Assembly (NCBI GenBank): GCA_006503475.1
Contig: RSEH01000083.1
Span: forward strand, 100,992-164,991
Source: Stentor roeselii
Lineage: Eukaryota; Ciliophora; Heterotrichea; Heterotrichida; Stentoridae
Direction of reading: 5' to 3'
Length of the DNA: 64,000 nucleotides
In this document: positions 36,844 to 49,263 of the stretch, one piece after another
Numbering within the stretch: the stretch's first letter is position 1
Layout of the letters: every line of letters starts with the position of its first letter
Notes under the pieces: model-generated
Told to the model about the DNA's origin: nothing
Database searches by the model: none
The model's input: the letters and a program-made list of their open reading frames with translations, nothing else
Position numbers and translations under genes: made by a program

Positions 36844-39527
36844 TAGATTTTATATGAATTATAGATTTCTGGGTATTTTAAGAGAAGATTTTAATTTAAT
36901 GGGAAGGTATCGTGATTATTTCCAAATTATATCATTGTAAGCTATCAATCAAATATATTTGAATTTTTTCTATTTCAATTGTTAAGTGATCTTAGATAAA
37001 ATAACCGTCCTTGGGTCATCGAAGGACTTTGAAATCTAAATAATAGAAATTTAGCGCATCATATAAAAAATTAATGTATATACTTGAAAGATATAACTTA
37101 AAATGAAGGTTGATGATAACTTATTTATGAGAAAATATCTGATAAGACACACTATTTATTAAAATCACTATTTTTATAGGATTTCAAAACTGAGGTCTTA
37201 AAAATTTTATTAATGATGTGTTTTTTTTTCTTCTTCGATATTCTTTCTTGAGTTAATATATTTAACTTGGAATAGTAAAAACAAGATTAATAGAATATGA
37301 ATTTTTATAGTATAATTCTGTTTATTTTATTGAATTTCTTCAAAGACGTTACAAATTATACTTCAAGCATAAAATATTATTAACTCCTTTCATAAGATAT
37401 TCTCAATTTATAAACTTAGATAAGTGATATGGTTCAATAATGAAATAATTATTCTTGCAATCAGTAATACTGCTTTTTAAAATTATGTATTCTATGCTGA
37501 TATTTCAGATTTATGAAGCTAATCAATTTATTCTTAAAACTTTGAACGATTTAATCTGATCATAATTTAAACTTTTTTCTTTGGCTCATTGTTAATTAAA
37601 TCGTAATTAATAAAGTAAACTAGATTATAAAATACACTATTAATATTATAGGAATAATTTTATAGCTTATCACATTTATCAGACTTGAAAATTTCAATCA
37701 ATATGAGTCGAGACTGTCTTTTAAATAAATGTTTACCTTTAATAATTTAAAAGAGCCATCTAATCTTTCAATTCACCCAGCATAAAGAAATATTATTCTA
37801 AGGCTCTGAGGTAACACTCTTCCTCAGGTTTCATAGAAACTATAAATTTTCTCCATTCTTCATTCCTGCTTCTATTTACGAGAAGTATTATAATCAACTA
37901 TCTCTAAATAATTATTTAGGATTTGAGTGAAAATGAGATGATTAAAATAAGTTCATTTTAAGTGTTGATTTTTATATGTAGAAGTAATTGATTTAAGATA
38001 AAAAAAGGCTTAGTTTTTTTTATTTCCTTTTTAAAACTTGATGATTCTATGTGAATTTAATGGCAAAACGATTCAATTTTTAATTTTATTTATTTTTCTC
38101 TATTTTTATCTCTTCTGATCTAATATTCGAAAATATCTAAGCATAATTTTTCTACTGAAATAATATAATTAAAATATCAAGTCAAATTACATTAATCAAT
38201 TATTTTCCTAATTATAAGTCAATAGCTCTTCAAAGTAATAATTTCAAGTCTTTATAAACAATTTTAAGTCACGAAGATTTAAGCCTCAGGGTATTTCAAT
38301 AAATTAATAAAATACATAGAGTAATGATTACAGCGTTCATTGTATTTTCATCTGAAATTCCTTTGATTCCATGTCCATAATTCTTAATTAGTTTCCTCAT
38401 CTTGTTAAATAATTCATTTTGAAAAGCTTCCAAATTTACAAAGTAGTTCATGAGTCGAATTTCCCACAACTAAAAAAAATTTAACATAAATCAGGCCACT
38501 CTAAATCAGGTGGTTTTCAATCGTTTTTACTTCTGATATTCATTAAGTAGATTAGAATATGCTTGAATAAGGAACTATTTGAGAGCCAAATACCCTGCTT
38601 TGACTAAATACAAAATATTATAATTTGTTTTTTCTTAGGGAGACTTTCCTTATATTCAACTAGGAAAACTTTCTCTCTACTCTTAATTAATATCTAGGAC
38701 TTTCAATAAAATTCTGCTAAGCATCTGCTTCTTCTGATTAAAGATGTGAAAATTGATCTTCCCTATCTAGGAACTATAAACTAAATGATTTAAAAATATA
38801 ATAATTTTTGGAAGAATCATAGATTCGGTGTTTTTTATCTAATTCTTCAAGTCTTCATTGGCCTCACAGCTTTTAAACCCTAATATCTGATTTATTTGAT
38901 TTGAAAATTATAAGGAGCTTATTCTGATCTATATCAGAACTATTGAGCTGATTCATTCCGATATATTTAAAAGTAATTGATTTGAGAAGAAAGTATAATA
39001 ATAATAGTTTATTAAAGAAATAACATTAAACAATTTTATTAAATTAGACGAAAGTGGCATGTTTTGAAAAATATTTTCAGTTCTTCATAAGAAAAACATT
39101 CATCGATCTTAATTAGTTCAAGGTAATTAGAAAATTTTTTATAGAAGTTAAGTAAATTTCTAAATTATTAAAAATTCCTAATTAACTTAGAATTTGTTAA
39201 AACATCTTCAAAAATATTTGCATGAGAGTAAATAATGCTTCTAAAAATAATTCAGAAACATTTGCAAACAATTTTATGATTATGTGTGCTTAAGGTTTAT
39301 AAACATAATTATTTAACCCTAATTACTCTATGAAAATTCCTATATATGAATAAAAAGGTCTATCCTCAGATGTTGAAGTATATAAAATGATGCAAATTTG
39401 AATAATTTACTCATCCAAAAATCATTATATTTGACCAAATCTAAAAACTAAATCTTTTAATTTCAAACTTCTGAAGTAAACTTAACAAATAATTCATTTA
39501 TCTTCAGTAAGCTTCAATTATCTAATA
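36844..39527. other. AT-rich gene desert, 2.7 kb
   Basis: No frame longer than background and no motif I can name. Stop codons are frequent in all frames. It separates the dense housekeeping half from the sparse half carrying surface-protein genes. A few poly-T and poly-A runs, no clear tandem repeat. Confidence 0.65.
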
Positions 39528-42500
39528 ATGAATATTTTGATCATCATCAGTTTTTTAGTCCAGTCGATTTACTCATCAAAACTCGTTCACTACAAGTTCG
39601 GGTCAAACTTCGGGCAAGTCCTCAAAGACTTCTCAGGCTTAGGGAACCACGGTCAAAACGGTAAAAGCCTGAACACGACTCAAAGTGACTCAATAGCAAT
39701 AAGCAGAGGAGCTTACTTCCCAACAACAACCACTTACATCCTTCTTCCACCAAATGAAATAAAATCAACCCCTTTATCTTTGGGTTTCAATTTTTCAATA
39801 GTGATTTGGGTTTATGCATTACCGACTTCAACTGATGCTTATTTAACATACAGATGCAAAGACATCAATAATTTAGTAAGCTTCTGGACCATTACAAACA
39901 TCACCAGTTTAGCAGCGAGAATATTTGTGAATGGTAATAAAGTAGAAAAGGCGAGTACTCTTACAAATACGATTATTTCATGTAAGTTTTAATTAGACAA
40001 CTGGCGTTGTGTGGTAATGATTAATACTGGAACTAAAGTTACTTTTTATATGAACCATGTTGAAATTTTAGTAATTTCTAGAATTTCTTCGTATAGTGAA
40101 ACAGGAACTTTTAATCATTCTATTGGATTTTATGAGAAGTCTTTTTATGGTTTTGTTTGGAGTTATTATTTGTTTAATGAGACTGTGAATTCTTATGATT
40201 TTTTTGCAACGACATATACGGGGAGTAGCTGCCTTGTTCAGACATGTCCTTCAACTTGCAGTCCTGGTGTTAGGGAAGAATCGGTGAATTATTGCATATC
40301 GACTTCTAGTAATGTTACTGGGTGTAATGTATGTACTGGAGGGTGTTTTTCAAATAATTGTTTTGCATGCTCTGATTGTCAGTCGAATATTTGTGTTTAT
40401 AAGGATGGAATTGTATATTGTGTTTGTACTAGTTCGAATTGTACTTGTAATAATGGATATTACTATGAAAAAAATGACTCTATTTGCATTGGGTGCTATC
40501 GTGATTGTGCTACTTGTAATTCTAGCTTAAAATGTCTTTCTTGTATTGATAGCAACTCGATGCCTCATAATTCCATTGGGTGTAGTTGTAACATAGGATA
40601 TTATAATGTCTCTGCATTGAATTCTTCGGGTACCTGCCTTGCATGCCATTCTGATTGCTACTCATGCAATAATTTACTTGTTTGTAGTGTCTGCAAAGAT
40701 ATCAATGCTAGTCCTCATCCATCAGTAGGATGCATTTGCAATCAAGGTTTCTACAATTTATCATCTTTATCTTCCACAAACTCTTGTATTCCCTGTTATT
40801 CAAGTTGTCAATCATGTAGCCAGAGTAACTTGTGTTTGAATTGCAAAGCAATAAATGCAACACCGAAAAACAACTACGGATGTGAATGTATACAAGGATT
40901 TTATAATGTCTCTGCGTTAGAAGACGGAGGAACTTGCTCTCCCTGCAACTCAAACTGTTTAAGTTGTTCAGAAGGATCTTTATGCAGTAGTTGCATTGAT
41001 TCAAATGCCGAAGTTTATGCATCTGGAGGATGTCGTTGTAAGGAAGGGTATTTTAATGTTTCAGAATTGAATAACACAGGGACTTGCTTAAGTTGCAATA
41101 CTGATTGTGAGTCATGCAGCCAAGAAAATAAATGCATCAGTTGTAATGATAAGAATTCTTTACCTCATTCAGTAATCGGCTGCGTTTGTAAAGACGGTTT
41201 CTACAACGTTTCCGATTTATCAATTGATGGTTCATGTCTTGAATGCTACTCTGAATGTAAAACATGTGATCAACCTAACTTTTGTTTGACCTGCCTGAAT
41301 GAAAACAGTCTTCCCAGTGAAGACTACGGATGTGAATGCATTCAAGGATTTTTTAATATATCTAATCAAGAAACTTGTGAGCGATGTCATTCAAATTGCA
41401 AGACCTGCACAGAAAAATTGAGATGTGATACATGCATTGATTTTAACTCTGAGCCTGATTCAAAAGTAGGCTGCATATGCAAAGCAGGTTATTACAACAC
41501 TTCATCTTTAGATAATGAAAATTCCTGTTTACCTTGTCCATCAGATTGCAAAACCTGCTCAAACGCGACAAAATGTCTCGATTGCATCTATTCCAACTCA
41601 ATCCCATCCTCAGCCAGATTCTGTGAATGCATGGAAAGCTTCTACAACGGATCATCCTCAGGCATAGAAAATTCCTGTTTACCTTGTCCATCTGATTGCA
41701 AAACCTGTTCAAACTCAACCATCTGTGACGAATGCATCTACTCAAACTCAACTCCATCCTCATCCGGAGGTTGCAACTGCCTAGAAGGTTACTTCAACAC
41801 CTCCAGTCTTTCATCAGGCGGTATTTGCATTCCCTGTCAAAAAGACTGCAATTCTTGCAACGATTCCGAAAAATGCATTTCCTGTAAAGACCCAAATTCA
41901 TCTCCTTCATTCACTTCAGGCTGTGACTGCCTTGAAAGTTTCTACAAAGGTGAAAATGGAATATGTTTAAAGTGTTTAATTGAAAACTCTTACTTTAACG
42001 GAACATCTTGTGTTTGCAAAGCAGGATACTGGAAAGACTCTTCAGGGTCTTGCATTCTTTGCAGCTTAAGTTGTGGATGTCTTAAAACTTTTAACCTTCC
42101 AGTAGGCTCGACTTGTGACTGTAAAGATGGGTTTTACTTGAGTAAGAGTTTTGAATGTACTTCTTGTCCAGTTGAATGTTTTGGATGTGATAAAAATGAT
42201 GGTTGTGAGAAATGTGAATATGAAAACTCGAGTTTTCAAGGAGATGACTGTTTGTGTAATGAAGGATTTTACTTTGATGAAAGTTGTAAAGTTGAGATGT
42301 TTTATGCGAATCTCACTTTTACTTCACTTTATGTTGCAAAGATTTCGTTTGGACAGGACTTGATGGAAGACCTGGAAAAAGAACAGGTTTCGGTTGAGTT
42401 AAATGGAAAGTATATCAAGTTTAAACTGGTGAAGGTGAGAATGGACAGATTTGATCTTTCATTTGATTTGGAACTACTAAAGAAAAATAATAACTTTACT

Positions 42501-43802
42501 ATTGAATTTCAACCTGGAATCAAGTCTTATAAATCAGCGACTCTTGGTAGTAAAATTCTTGAATCTACTTTTGAAAGGAGCAGCGAAGTTATGTTGATGA
42601 TTCAAATGAATCAAACTGCTGCTGAGGTTAAAGGTATCGCTGATAGTGGAGTCGTTGCTGGGACTTCTGTGGCTTTTGGGTTTAGTTTGTTGACACTTGA
42701 CCCCAGTGGACTTTTTGACTTCATGAATACTGCTGAGCTGTTCTTTTGTGTGAATATTTTTGACTTGGAGTTGAATATCATTTTAAAAGAGTTTCTTTCT
42801 GCTATCAGGGTCCAGAAAAAGTCTCCTAAACTTTTTCAAGATTTTTACAGCCCTCAACAAAAAGTTTCATTAGGAGATAAATACGACTCTCTTGGGTTTA
42901 GGACTGAATACTTTTTATTGAACACTGAAGCTTTTCTGCAAACTTTTTTATTACTTTTCGTTGTTTTTTTTATGTTGCGGATTTTGGGGAACATAAGAAA
43001 AATCTCGTCTAAAGTAGAAGAAATTTTGCAAATTTTCAGATATTCAGTCTTTTTAAGGTTCTGGATTCAGTCTTTTCTTGAGTTTCTGATTTGCTCGATT
43101 ATCGGTTTGAGGTTTTTTAATATGAAAGACTCTGAAAGCATCAGTAATTTAGTGATTTGCGTTGTTGTTTTGGTAGTTTTTATTCAGGGTATCGAGAGTT
43201 TCATGATTTTCTTTTTGTTTAAAACCGTTTGGAACAGAGCTGCCCTGACCACGAAGGAGGAAATTGAAAAATTCGAGAAAATGTTCGGGATTTTCTTTGA
43301 AGAGTTCAAAACTACCAGTGCTGAAGAGTGGTTTTTTTACTTATTTTATATTTCGAGAAGAGTTTTTGTTGTTTTCGTTTGTGCTGTTTCGAAGAATGGC
43401 TACTTTCAAGTAATTTTTTCAGCGTTTTTCACACTTATTGTAAGAATCAATTAGTTTATTGTTTACATCATCGTGATTCGCCCGTTTAAATCAAGATATT
43501 TGAATATTTATCATGGAATCAAAGAAATAATTGTTTTGATCTTTTATTTACTTGCTTGTTTTTCGAGTTTGAGCCATGGTGGAATGACTAAAAGTTCAGC
43601 ATTTTATTGCATTTATTGTGTCACTTTTGCTTGGATACTCAATTCAGTTTACACTGGTCTTAATACTATCAAAAAATTGACTCAGAAAGTGAAAAAATTC
43701 TTTGAAAATAGAAGATCGGCTAAGGTGCATGTACTGGCTCTGGATGAAGCGAAAATGTTTAATCAACCTAGCACTGGTGATACGAAAGTGAGTCAGAAAT
43801 AA
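39528..43802 (+). CDS. LamG-like, cysteine-rich, multi-TM surface protein (1414 aa)
   Basis: Three exons (39528-39981, 39997-43439, 43455-43802). Signal peptide at 1-16, one LamG/concanavalin-like module at about 20-230, then about 13 modules of about 50 residues with the pattern CxxC-x3-CxxC followed by GCxCxxGYYN (growth-factor-receptor/furin-like Cys-rich repeats), many with N-glycosylation sites. From about residue 900 comes a hydrophilic ectodomain part, then a polytopic C-terminal region (about seven TM) containing YSVFLRFWIQSFLEF. It is paralogous to the gene at 50315. Likely a plasma or ciliary membrane adhesion or sensory protein; no ligand can be assigned. Confidence 0.85.
39982..39996 (+). 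other. 15-nt intron 1 of the first LamG/Cys-rich gene
   Basis: GTAAGTTTTAATTAG. Splicing joins NTIIS to YNWRCVVMINTGTK inside the LamG-like module. A is at position 10. Confidence 0.94.
41521..41700 (+). repeat. Internal tandem repeat of Cys-rich modules, period 150 nt
   Basis: The block starting attcctgtttaccttgtcca at 41521 recurs at 41671, an exact offset of 150 nt or 50 codons (module ENSCLPCPSDCKTCSN). The near-identity shows recent module duplication or gene conversion within the CDS. Confidence 0.88.
43440..43454 (+). other. 15-nt intron 2 of the first LamG/Cys-rich gene
   Basis: GTAAGAATCAATTAG. Splicing joins FFTLI to FIVYIIVIRPFKS within the TM region. A is at position 10. Confidence 0.93.
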
Positions 43803-44083
43803 GGTTTAGAGGAAGTTTAGGATAATATTGAATCTTTTAATTATAGTGAATGGATTTCTGAAACTTTTAGATTAATAAGAAATGTGTCAAGAATGATAGA
43901 TTTATATTAAAAAGCAGTAGGTTCTTTTTAAAGATTAATAAGAACCTCATGCTTAATTTTCTTACTTTCCTTTCAAACTTAAGATTTTAAGTCTATTCAA
44001 TAATAAATATATTAAATATTCCGAATATTCATTTGATATTGTCAATTTCAAGAAATATCTACAATGAAATATAATATTGAAAA

Positions 44084-44617
44084 ATGTTGAATACAAATCC
44101 AAATGCAAGAGCTCAGAACCCAGCATCTCTCCAAAGAATCATAAAAGAATACACTTCATTAACTTACTCAAGTGCAATTCCTGGCATAAAAATCACCTTT
44201 GGTCCAAATGACGACATCTCAATCTGGACTATAGAAGTATCCAACTTTGACCTGGGCCCTAGATTGAATAACGACCTCAGAGCGTTTTCATCAAGATACT
44301 CAAAGCCCTGCGCGATTGTTTACGAAATAATTTTTCCCCAGTTTTACCCGAATTCGCCTCCTTTCATTCGGATCATCAGGCCGAGGTTCAACTTCCGAAC
44401 AGGTTTTGTGACGATAGGTGGAAGTATTTGCAACTATTCACTTTCACCTAAGGGCTGGAACTATCAAAATACAATTGAAAATATTTTAGTTGAACTCATG
44501 ACCAACTTCGCTGACGGCGGCGGGTCTTTGGACTTGATGGGAAGCGCTTATGATTATAGCTTTTATGAAGCTGAAGATGCGTATCGAAGATTCGTAAGAT
44601 ATCACGGATGGGCTTGA
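44084..44617 (+). CDS. UBE2Q-like ubiquitin-conjugating enzyme
   Basis: 177 aa, one UBC fold. Motifs: YEIIFPQFYPNSPPFIRIIRPRF (the strand and PxxPP region) and GGSICNYSLSPKGWNYQNTIENIL, with catalytic Cys116 placed as in the UBE2Q family, whose GG-x-x-C-x-x-x-L-x-x-x-GW signature it shares. The canonical HPN tripeptide is not evident, which is also usual for UBE2Q-type E2s. The long N-terminal RWD-like extension of animal UBE2Q is absent, so it is closer to short UBE2QL forms. Probably charges ubiquitin onto E3s or substrates. Confidence 0.9.
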   Translation: MLNTNPNARAQNPASLQRIIKEYTSLTYSSAIPGIKITFGPNDDISIWTIEVSNFDLGPRLNNDLRAFSSRYSKPCAIVYEIIFPQFYPNSPPFIRIIRPRFNFRTGFVTIGGSICNYSLSPKGWNYQNTIENILVELMTNFADGGGSLDLMGSAYDYSFYEAEDAYRRFVRYHGWA

Positions 44618-45176
44618 ATTATTTACTTAGTTTTAGTTAATCGATTGATTGAATTGTTTAGATTAACAAGGGTCTTTATTGAAAGAAGAATTCTTTATAT
44701 AACTTTGGAAGTTTAGCTTAATGATTATTCATTTAGAAATAATTGTGAAGAAATTTTATCTTCTAATCTTTAGATTTACTTAGGGATCGAAGTTGGCTTG
44801 GGCTTTTTTTTGAAAATTAAGATATTTGTCAGCTTTTATGAAAAAATATAAATTTATTGTGAAGTTTGATAAAAGAAAATTTGTAAATTGAAGATGATTC
44901 TTTTGAATTTTATCAAAACTTTAACAATCAAAAGTTATATAAGGTCTTGAAGTATGGAGAATATTAATAATCAACTTTTAAATAATCTTAATTAAGAAAC
45001 TCTAAGACCATTAAGTAATCTGATAATATCTCAACATAAATATATTTAATTTTTACTCACTATTATAATTAATTTTAAATACTATGATAGATTCAATTGA
45101 TCTTCACAAAAAACTTCTTCAACTGATTAAATATTTCCTTTCTTTACACAAAATTCTAAACTTTCTGATATAAGTA
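44618..45176. other. AT-rich spacer
   Basis: 559 bp without a supported gene; background-like frames only. The start is G/T-leaning, in line with a 3' flank. Confidence 0.55.
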
Positions 45177-45683
45177 ATGATAAAAACACTATTTTTATCC
45201 TTAATCACCAGTGCTCTAGTTTCAAATTGCCCTTCATTCTCAGGAAAATCATCAACAGTGCAAATATTAAGTGATACCACATTTCAGGTCTTCGGCCCGA
45301 ATTATCCAAACGGAATAAGTGCATCAATTATTTCAGGAACAAAAAATCCAGATATTTATACAGGAGGGACCCACATATGGGAAACATCTTCAGCAAAATC
45401 TAATCAGAACAGCAAGAATTTAACCTTTATCAAATCATTCGAACTTCCAACCAAAACTATCAAAGCAGCGATTATTTACTTTAATGTAGACGATAAGGCA
45501 TATTTTTACTTAAACAATGCATATACAGGCTGCTTTACTAATACTTGGATACCTAAAGCTTATAAAGTTTGTGATGTATCAGGATTTGTCAAATCAGGAG
45601 AAAATTCTTTCGAGATTATAGCAATTAATACTAAAGGAGGGGCACTACTGAGCTTTAGATTAGAAGTTATCATGATAGGGTAG
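45177..45683 (+). CDS. Secreted beta-sandwich protein, 168 aa
   Basis: Signal peptide at about 1-16, then a single domain. The segment KAAIIYFNVDDKAYFYLNNAYTG, followed by CDVSGFVKSGENSFEIIAINTKGGALLSFRLEV, looks like the carbohydrate-binding beta-sandwich (galactose-binding-like fold) found in glycosidases and adhesins; this is pattern-based and only suggestive. Three Cys could be disulfide-bonded. It lies alone between long AT-rich spacers, among other genes for secreted or surface proteins. Enzymatic residues are not apparent. Confidence 0.72.
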   Translation: MIKTLFLSLITSALVSNCPSFSGKSSTVQILSDTTFQVFGPNYPNGISASIISGTKNPDIYTGGTHIWETSSAKSNQNSKNLTFIKSFELPTKTIKAAIIYFNVDDKAYFYLNNAYTGCFTNTWIPKAYKVCDVSGFVKSGENSFEIIAINTKGGALLSFRLEVIMIG

Positions 45684-46899
45684 ATAGGATAAAAGCAAGG
45701 ATTTAAGAGTTTTTTAATTGGTGAACCAACTATTAAGATCAATTTTTCAATGAAAAATAACTCGTTTTTATCTTGAATGTGTTGAGAATATGAGGTTTTT
45801 TAAGTTTCAATATTGTCTTAATATCTGATTACCTGTTCAAATGTTCCTCGAAGTGCTTATAAGTATTTAGTAATCTAAATTTTAAAAACTCAAGATTTAA
45901 GATTTAGGAAAATTATTTTAATGAAATTTAACTTCACTAGGCAGTCAAAATTTGAAGATATAGGATTCTAGAATAGCTAATGCTTATCCAGATTTAAAAT
46001 TATCTCAAGGTAATATTAAACAAAGAAATTTCAGGTTACAATCATTCTGTAACTAAATGATTCTTACCTCTGGATTTAGTTTTATTTTATTATTATTTGA
46101 TATATTTTGGAATTCAAATGCTATTGCCTTGCATCTTTTTATTTTCGACTTATATTAGTCCTATAACTTTCTAATATTAATTTAAAGATTTTATTCAAGA
46201 AGCATGCTTTGATTAGTCTGGATTTATAATAGTCTTATAGCTCTTTAATATTAATTTAAAGATTTTATTCAAGAAGATTGACGAAAACTTATGAGAATTA
46301 ATATTTTATATTTAATTTGATATCAATTTAAGAAATTGATTCAATTTAATATCATATATCAGTCTCTATTATCGAACAAATAGTAAATTTTAAGTGCTTA
46401 AATAATTTCAATATCTGGTTGATTTATTCGAGATTCTTGAGTTTTTTTTGTAATTCTTGATAGCTGATTTAATCTTCGAAACCAAAAGTACTAAACTAGC
46501 AAGTACTGGTAGACAAGTTCAATAAATAAGCATTTGGTAAACATATATCGAATGATCTGTTCATTTCAGTAATGCGAAAATATTTTTCACTTAGATTATT
46601 AGGAAAATCAACGAAAATAGCAGTTAAATCACAATTTTAGTCAAGAGAATCATTTTTTATTGAAAGGTTTTCAAACCAAATAGTGCAAGTAGTGAAAAAG
46701 ACTGATCTTTAATATATTTTCATTGAGGTAAAGCTGACTGACAGCATAGAAAATTTCTCTCATTTCTGTAAATGGATAATATGCTAAAGTCACAAACTAT
46801 TGTTACTGTAAAATCCTCAAAACAATTAGCAATACCTTCTCAGAAAGCCAGGATCTCTTATTTCTATTTATTTTAATATTAACCCAGAGTATTAACAAG
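45684..46899. other. AT-rich spacer
   Basis: About 1.2 kb with no supported gene. It contains a short direct repeat at 46151-46276, listed separately. Confidence 0.6.
46151..46276. repeat. Two-copy 52-bp direct repeat, offset 74 bp
   Basis: 46151-46202 and 46225-46276 are near-identical. The last 31 bp (46172-46202 and 46246-46276) match exactly. The copies are separated by 22 bp. This looks like a small non-coding duplication; no inverted ends or target-site features were seen. Confidence 0.9.
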
Positions 46900-47196
46900 A
46901 TGATGGCTGGAGATGTAAAGAAGCAAGTCTTAATACAACGTACAAGTAATAAAGGTCAAATAATTTTGCTAAATCGATTAAAAACCCATGATTTCTATCC
47001 CTTCTTATCTCTTATAGGATGGAAACAGAAAAAAATAAATTCCCAATATAAAATGCCTTCGAATCCAAAATCTAGCAAAATTAGCGAATCTATAGTGAGG
47101 CATATTATTATTCAGTTTTTCACTCAAAACTTTTATTTTTATCTCAGTAAACATCCACAGCTATGGAAAACAAAAAAGTCACTGATAAAATTGTAA
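46900..47196 (+). CDS. Doubtful ORF, 98 aa
   Basis: An open frame of 98 codons in otherwise non-coding DNA. The translation is Lys/Ser/Phe-rich with no recognisable feature. A frame this long is uncommon but can arise by chance in 64 kb of AT-rich sequence. Listed only for completeness. Confidence 0.2.
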   Translation: MMAGDVKKQVLIQRTSNKGQIILLNRLKTHDFYPFLSLIGWKQKKINSQYKMPSNPKSSKISESIVRHIIIQFFTQNFYFYLSKHPQLWKTKKSLIKL

Positions 47197-47379
47197 CGAA
47201 GGCATAATATTGATCAAGGCCACAGAGGATTAGGTTTCTATCTATACTGCATCTTAAAATGAGACACTTGAATTTTTTATCTGCTGAGTCATACTTAAAC
47301 AGGGCTAAGGACGTCTTCAAGTTTTCTAGGATTCTTCTTCCCTAATGATTTCTTCCATATTGGAGAGTTTATTCTAAAA

Positions 47380-48291
47380 ATGAAAATAGGCTTAATACTT
47401 GCCTTAGTCTTATCAGTCTCATCTGGCCCTTCAGTAGATCTCGACGATTCCTCAGAAGTAGTTCCTCAATCTCTAGTAGACTACATAAATTCCGTCCAAT
47501 CAAGCTGGGTATCCTCGAAAGATTGGGTAGGATCAATGACAATATCTCAAGCCCGTTCACTCGCATCTAGTATCCAAACAAGAGACGAATCAATTCCTGA
47601 ATACGACTGGGGCTCTCTATTAAACCACATAACTGCGCCAACGAATTTCGACTCCAGAGTCCAGTGGCCAAACTGCATCCACCCCATCAGAGACCAAGGC
47701 CAATGCGGTTCCTGTTGGGCCTTCGCAGCAAGTGAGTCACTAAGTGACAGGGCCTGCATTTCTTCCAACGGCGCAGTGAACGTGGTCCTTTCGCCTCAGT
47801 TCCTCGTCGACTGCAACACTGACACAGCTTCAGGGTGCAACGGCGGCGGCAACCTGGGCGCCTGGCAATATATGCAAAGAGTCGGAATTCCTTTAGACTC
47901 TTGCATTCCTTACATGGGAGTCGACCAGAGCTGCCCTTCGAAATGCTTGAATGGCTCTCCTCTTGTCTTGTATAAGGCTACTAATGTCGCTCTTTATTCT
48001 AACCCTGCTTCTATTCAAGCTGCTGTCATGTCAGCTGGTCCTCTTGAAGTTTGCTTTACACTTTATCAGGATTTTTATAGTTATAAAAGTGGAGTTTATG
48101 TTCATACCTCTGGAGCAGCTGTAGGGGGACATTGTGTGAAACTACTTGGATGGGGTGTGTCTGGAAGTACCAATTATTGGATATGTGCTAATTCTTGGGG
48201 AACTGGATGGGGCATGCAAGGATATTTTTGGATTGCTTTTGGACAGTGTGGACTTGATAGCAATGGATGTGCTGGATCTCCTGTTGTTTAA
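47380..48291 (+). CDS. Cathepsin B-like papain-family cysteine protease
   Basis: 303 aa. Signal peptide at about 1-15, propeptide to about 80, then the mature C1A protease: DQGQCGSCWAF with catalytic Cys112, GGHCVKLLGWG with His251, and ANSWGTGWGMQGYF with Asn271. All three catalytic residues and the oxyanion Gln are intact. Similarity is closest to cathepsin B, but the region after the active site is compact and lacks a recognisable His-His occluding loop, so carboxydipeptidase activity is doubtful. In a ciliate this is a likely lysosomal or phagosomal digestive enzyme. Single exon. Confidence 0.95.
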   Translation: MKIGLILALVLSVSSGPSVDLDDSSEVVPQSLVDYINSVQSSWVSSKDWVGSMTISQARSLASSIQTRDESIPEYDWGSLLNHITAPTNFDSRVQWPNCIHPIRDQGQCGSCWAFAASESLSDRACISSNGAVNVVLSPQFLVDCNTDTASGCNGGGNLGAWQYMQRVGIPLDSCIPYMGVDQSCPSKCLNGSPLVLYKATNVALYSNPASIQAAVMSAGPLEVCFTLYQDFYSYKSGVYVHTSGAAVGGHCVKLLGWGVSGSTNYWICANSWGTGWGMQGYFWIAFGQCGLDSNGCAGSPVV

Positions 48292-49263
48292 GGTAGTTTG
48301 ATAGGAATTAGATCTTTAGGTTGTTTTAATGATTGGAGTATTGGGAGGAACATGTGATTGTTTTTATAAGTTTTTTATTGTTTTCATTAGGGATTTTACG
48401 GAAATTATTGATGAGATATTTCAAATTTATAGGGAGAGGTTTTCTAGAGTCTTAAACAAAATCTAAAAGTATAAATTCATTTCATGAGAATCAAATGGGC
48501 TTAGTAATTCAAATAATTATCTTATCTTGAATAATCGAGATAATTTCCATTACTTCTAGGTGAAATCTCCAGAGATATCTGAAGTACTCCTGATTGCTGA
48601 TGTCATCACAGTGAACCCTTTTGTATATGTAATTATTGATGATTGTGCAGAATAATTCTACTTTGTGAAGATTTGAAATTCGGAGTTATATCTTAAACTT
48701 TTGGTATTTCTTGAGATAAACCAATTAACTAAATATAGTCTTAAATTTCATGAGTCGATCCTCCAAAAAAAGGTAATTTCCTTCTTATCATTAGACCGAA
48801 GGCACCAAAATTGAGTTCCCTTCAAAATTCTGAGTTTACCAGGATTCAGTAAAGAACTTTAATTTGTGAATATCATGAATTGGTCTTCACTCCATAAATG
48901 ACAAACATTCATCTCAAAAACATACGAATAATGAAAATTTTTCAATCCAAGTCTTTCTCCTTCGAAGTGATAATTTTCCATCTTTCACTAGCAATATATA
49001 TTAGTAAAGTAATTGAGGCACGTCAATTGAGAAAGAGACATAGCCGAACATATAAAATAAGTCATTTTAAAACACCAATATGTTAAATCTCTAGGATTCA
49101 GAGCACTTCCAACCTTCAGCATTTTCATTGACTTGAGATTTTCAAAGCCAACCCTAAAGAAAGTTTTACGAATCAAATCATTTACAAAGCCTTTTCTGCG
49201 AGTCCTCCAATAATGCGACGAAATCTCTGTTGTTAAATTATTTCAAATAAACCAAAGCCTGCT
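48292..49263. other. AT-rich spacer, G/T-rich at its left end
   Basis: The first 130 bp are the G/T-rich 3' flank of the protease gene; the remainder is background. Overlapping frames at 48898-49086 (+) and 48988-49176 (-) contradict each other and have no support. Confidence 0.5.

Noticed and set aside
48898-49176. Overlapping 62-aa frames on opposite strands
   Set aside because: Mutually exclusive and featureless; at most part of a relic.
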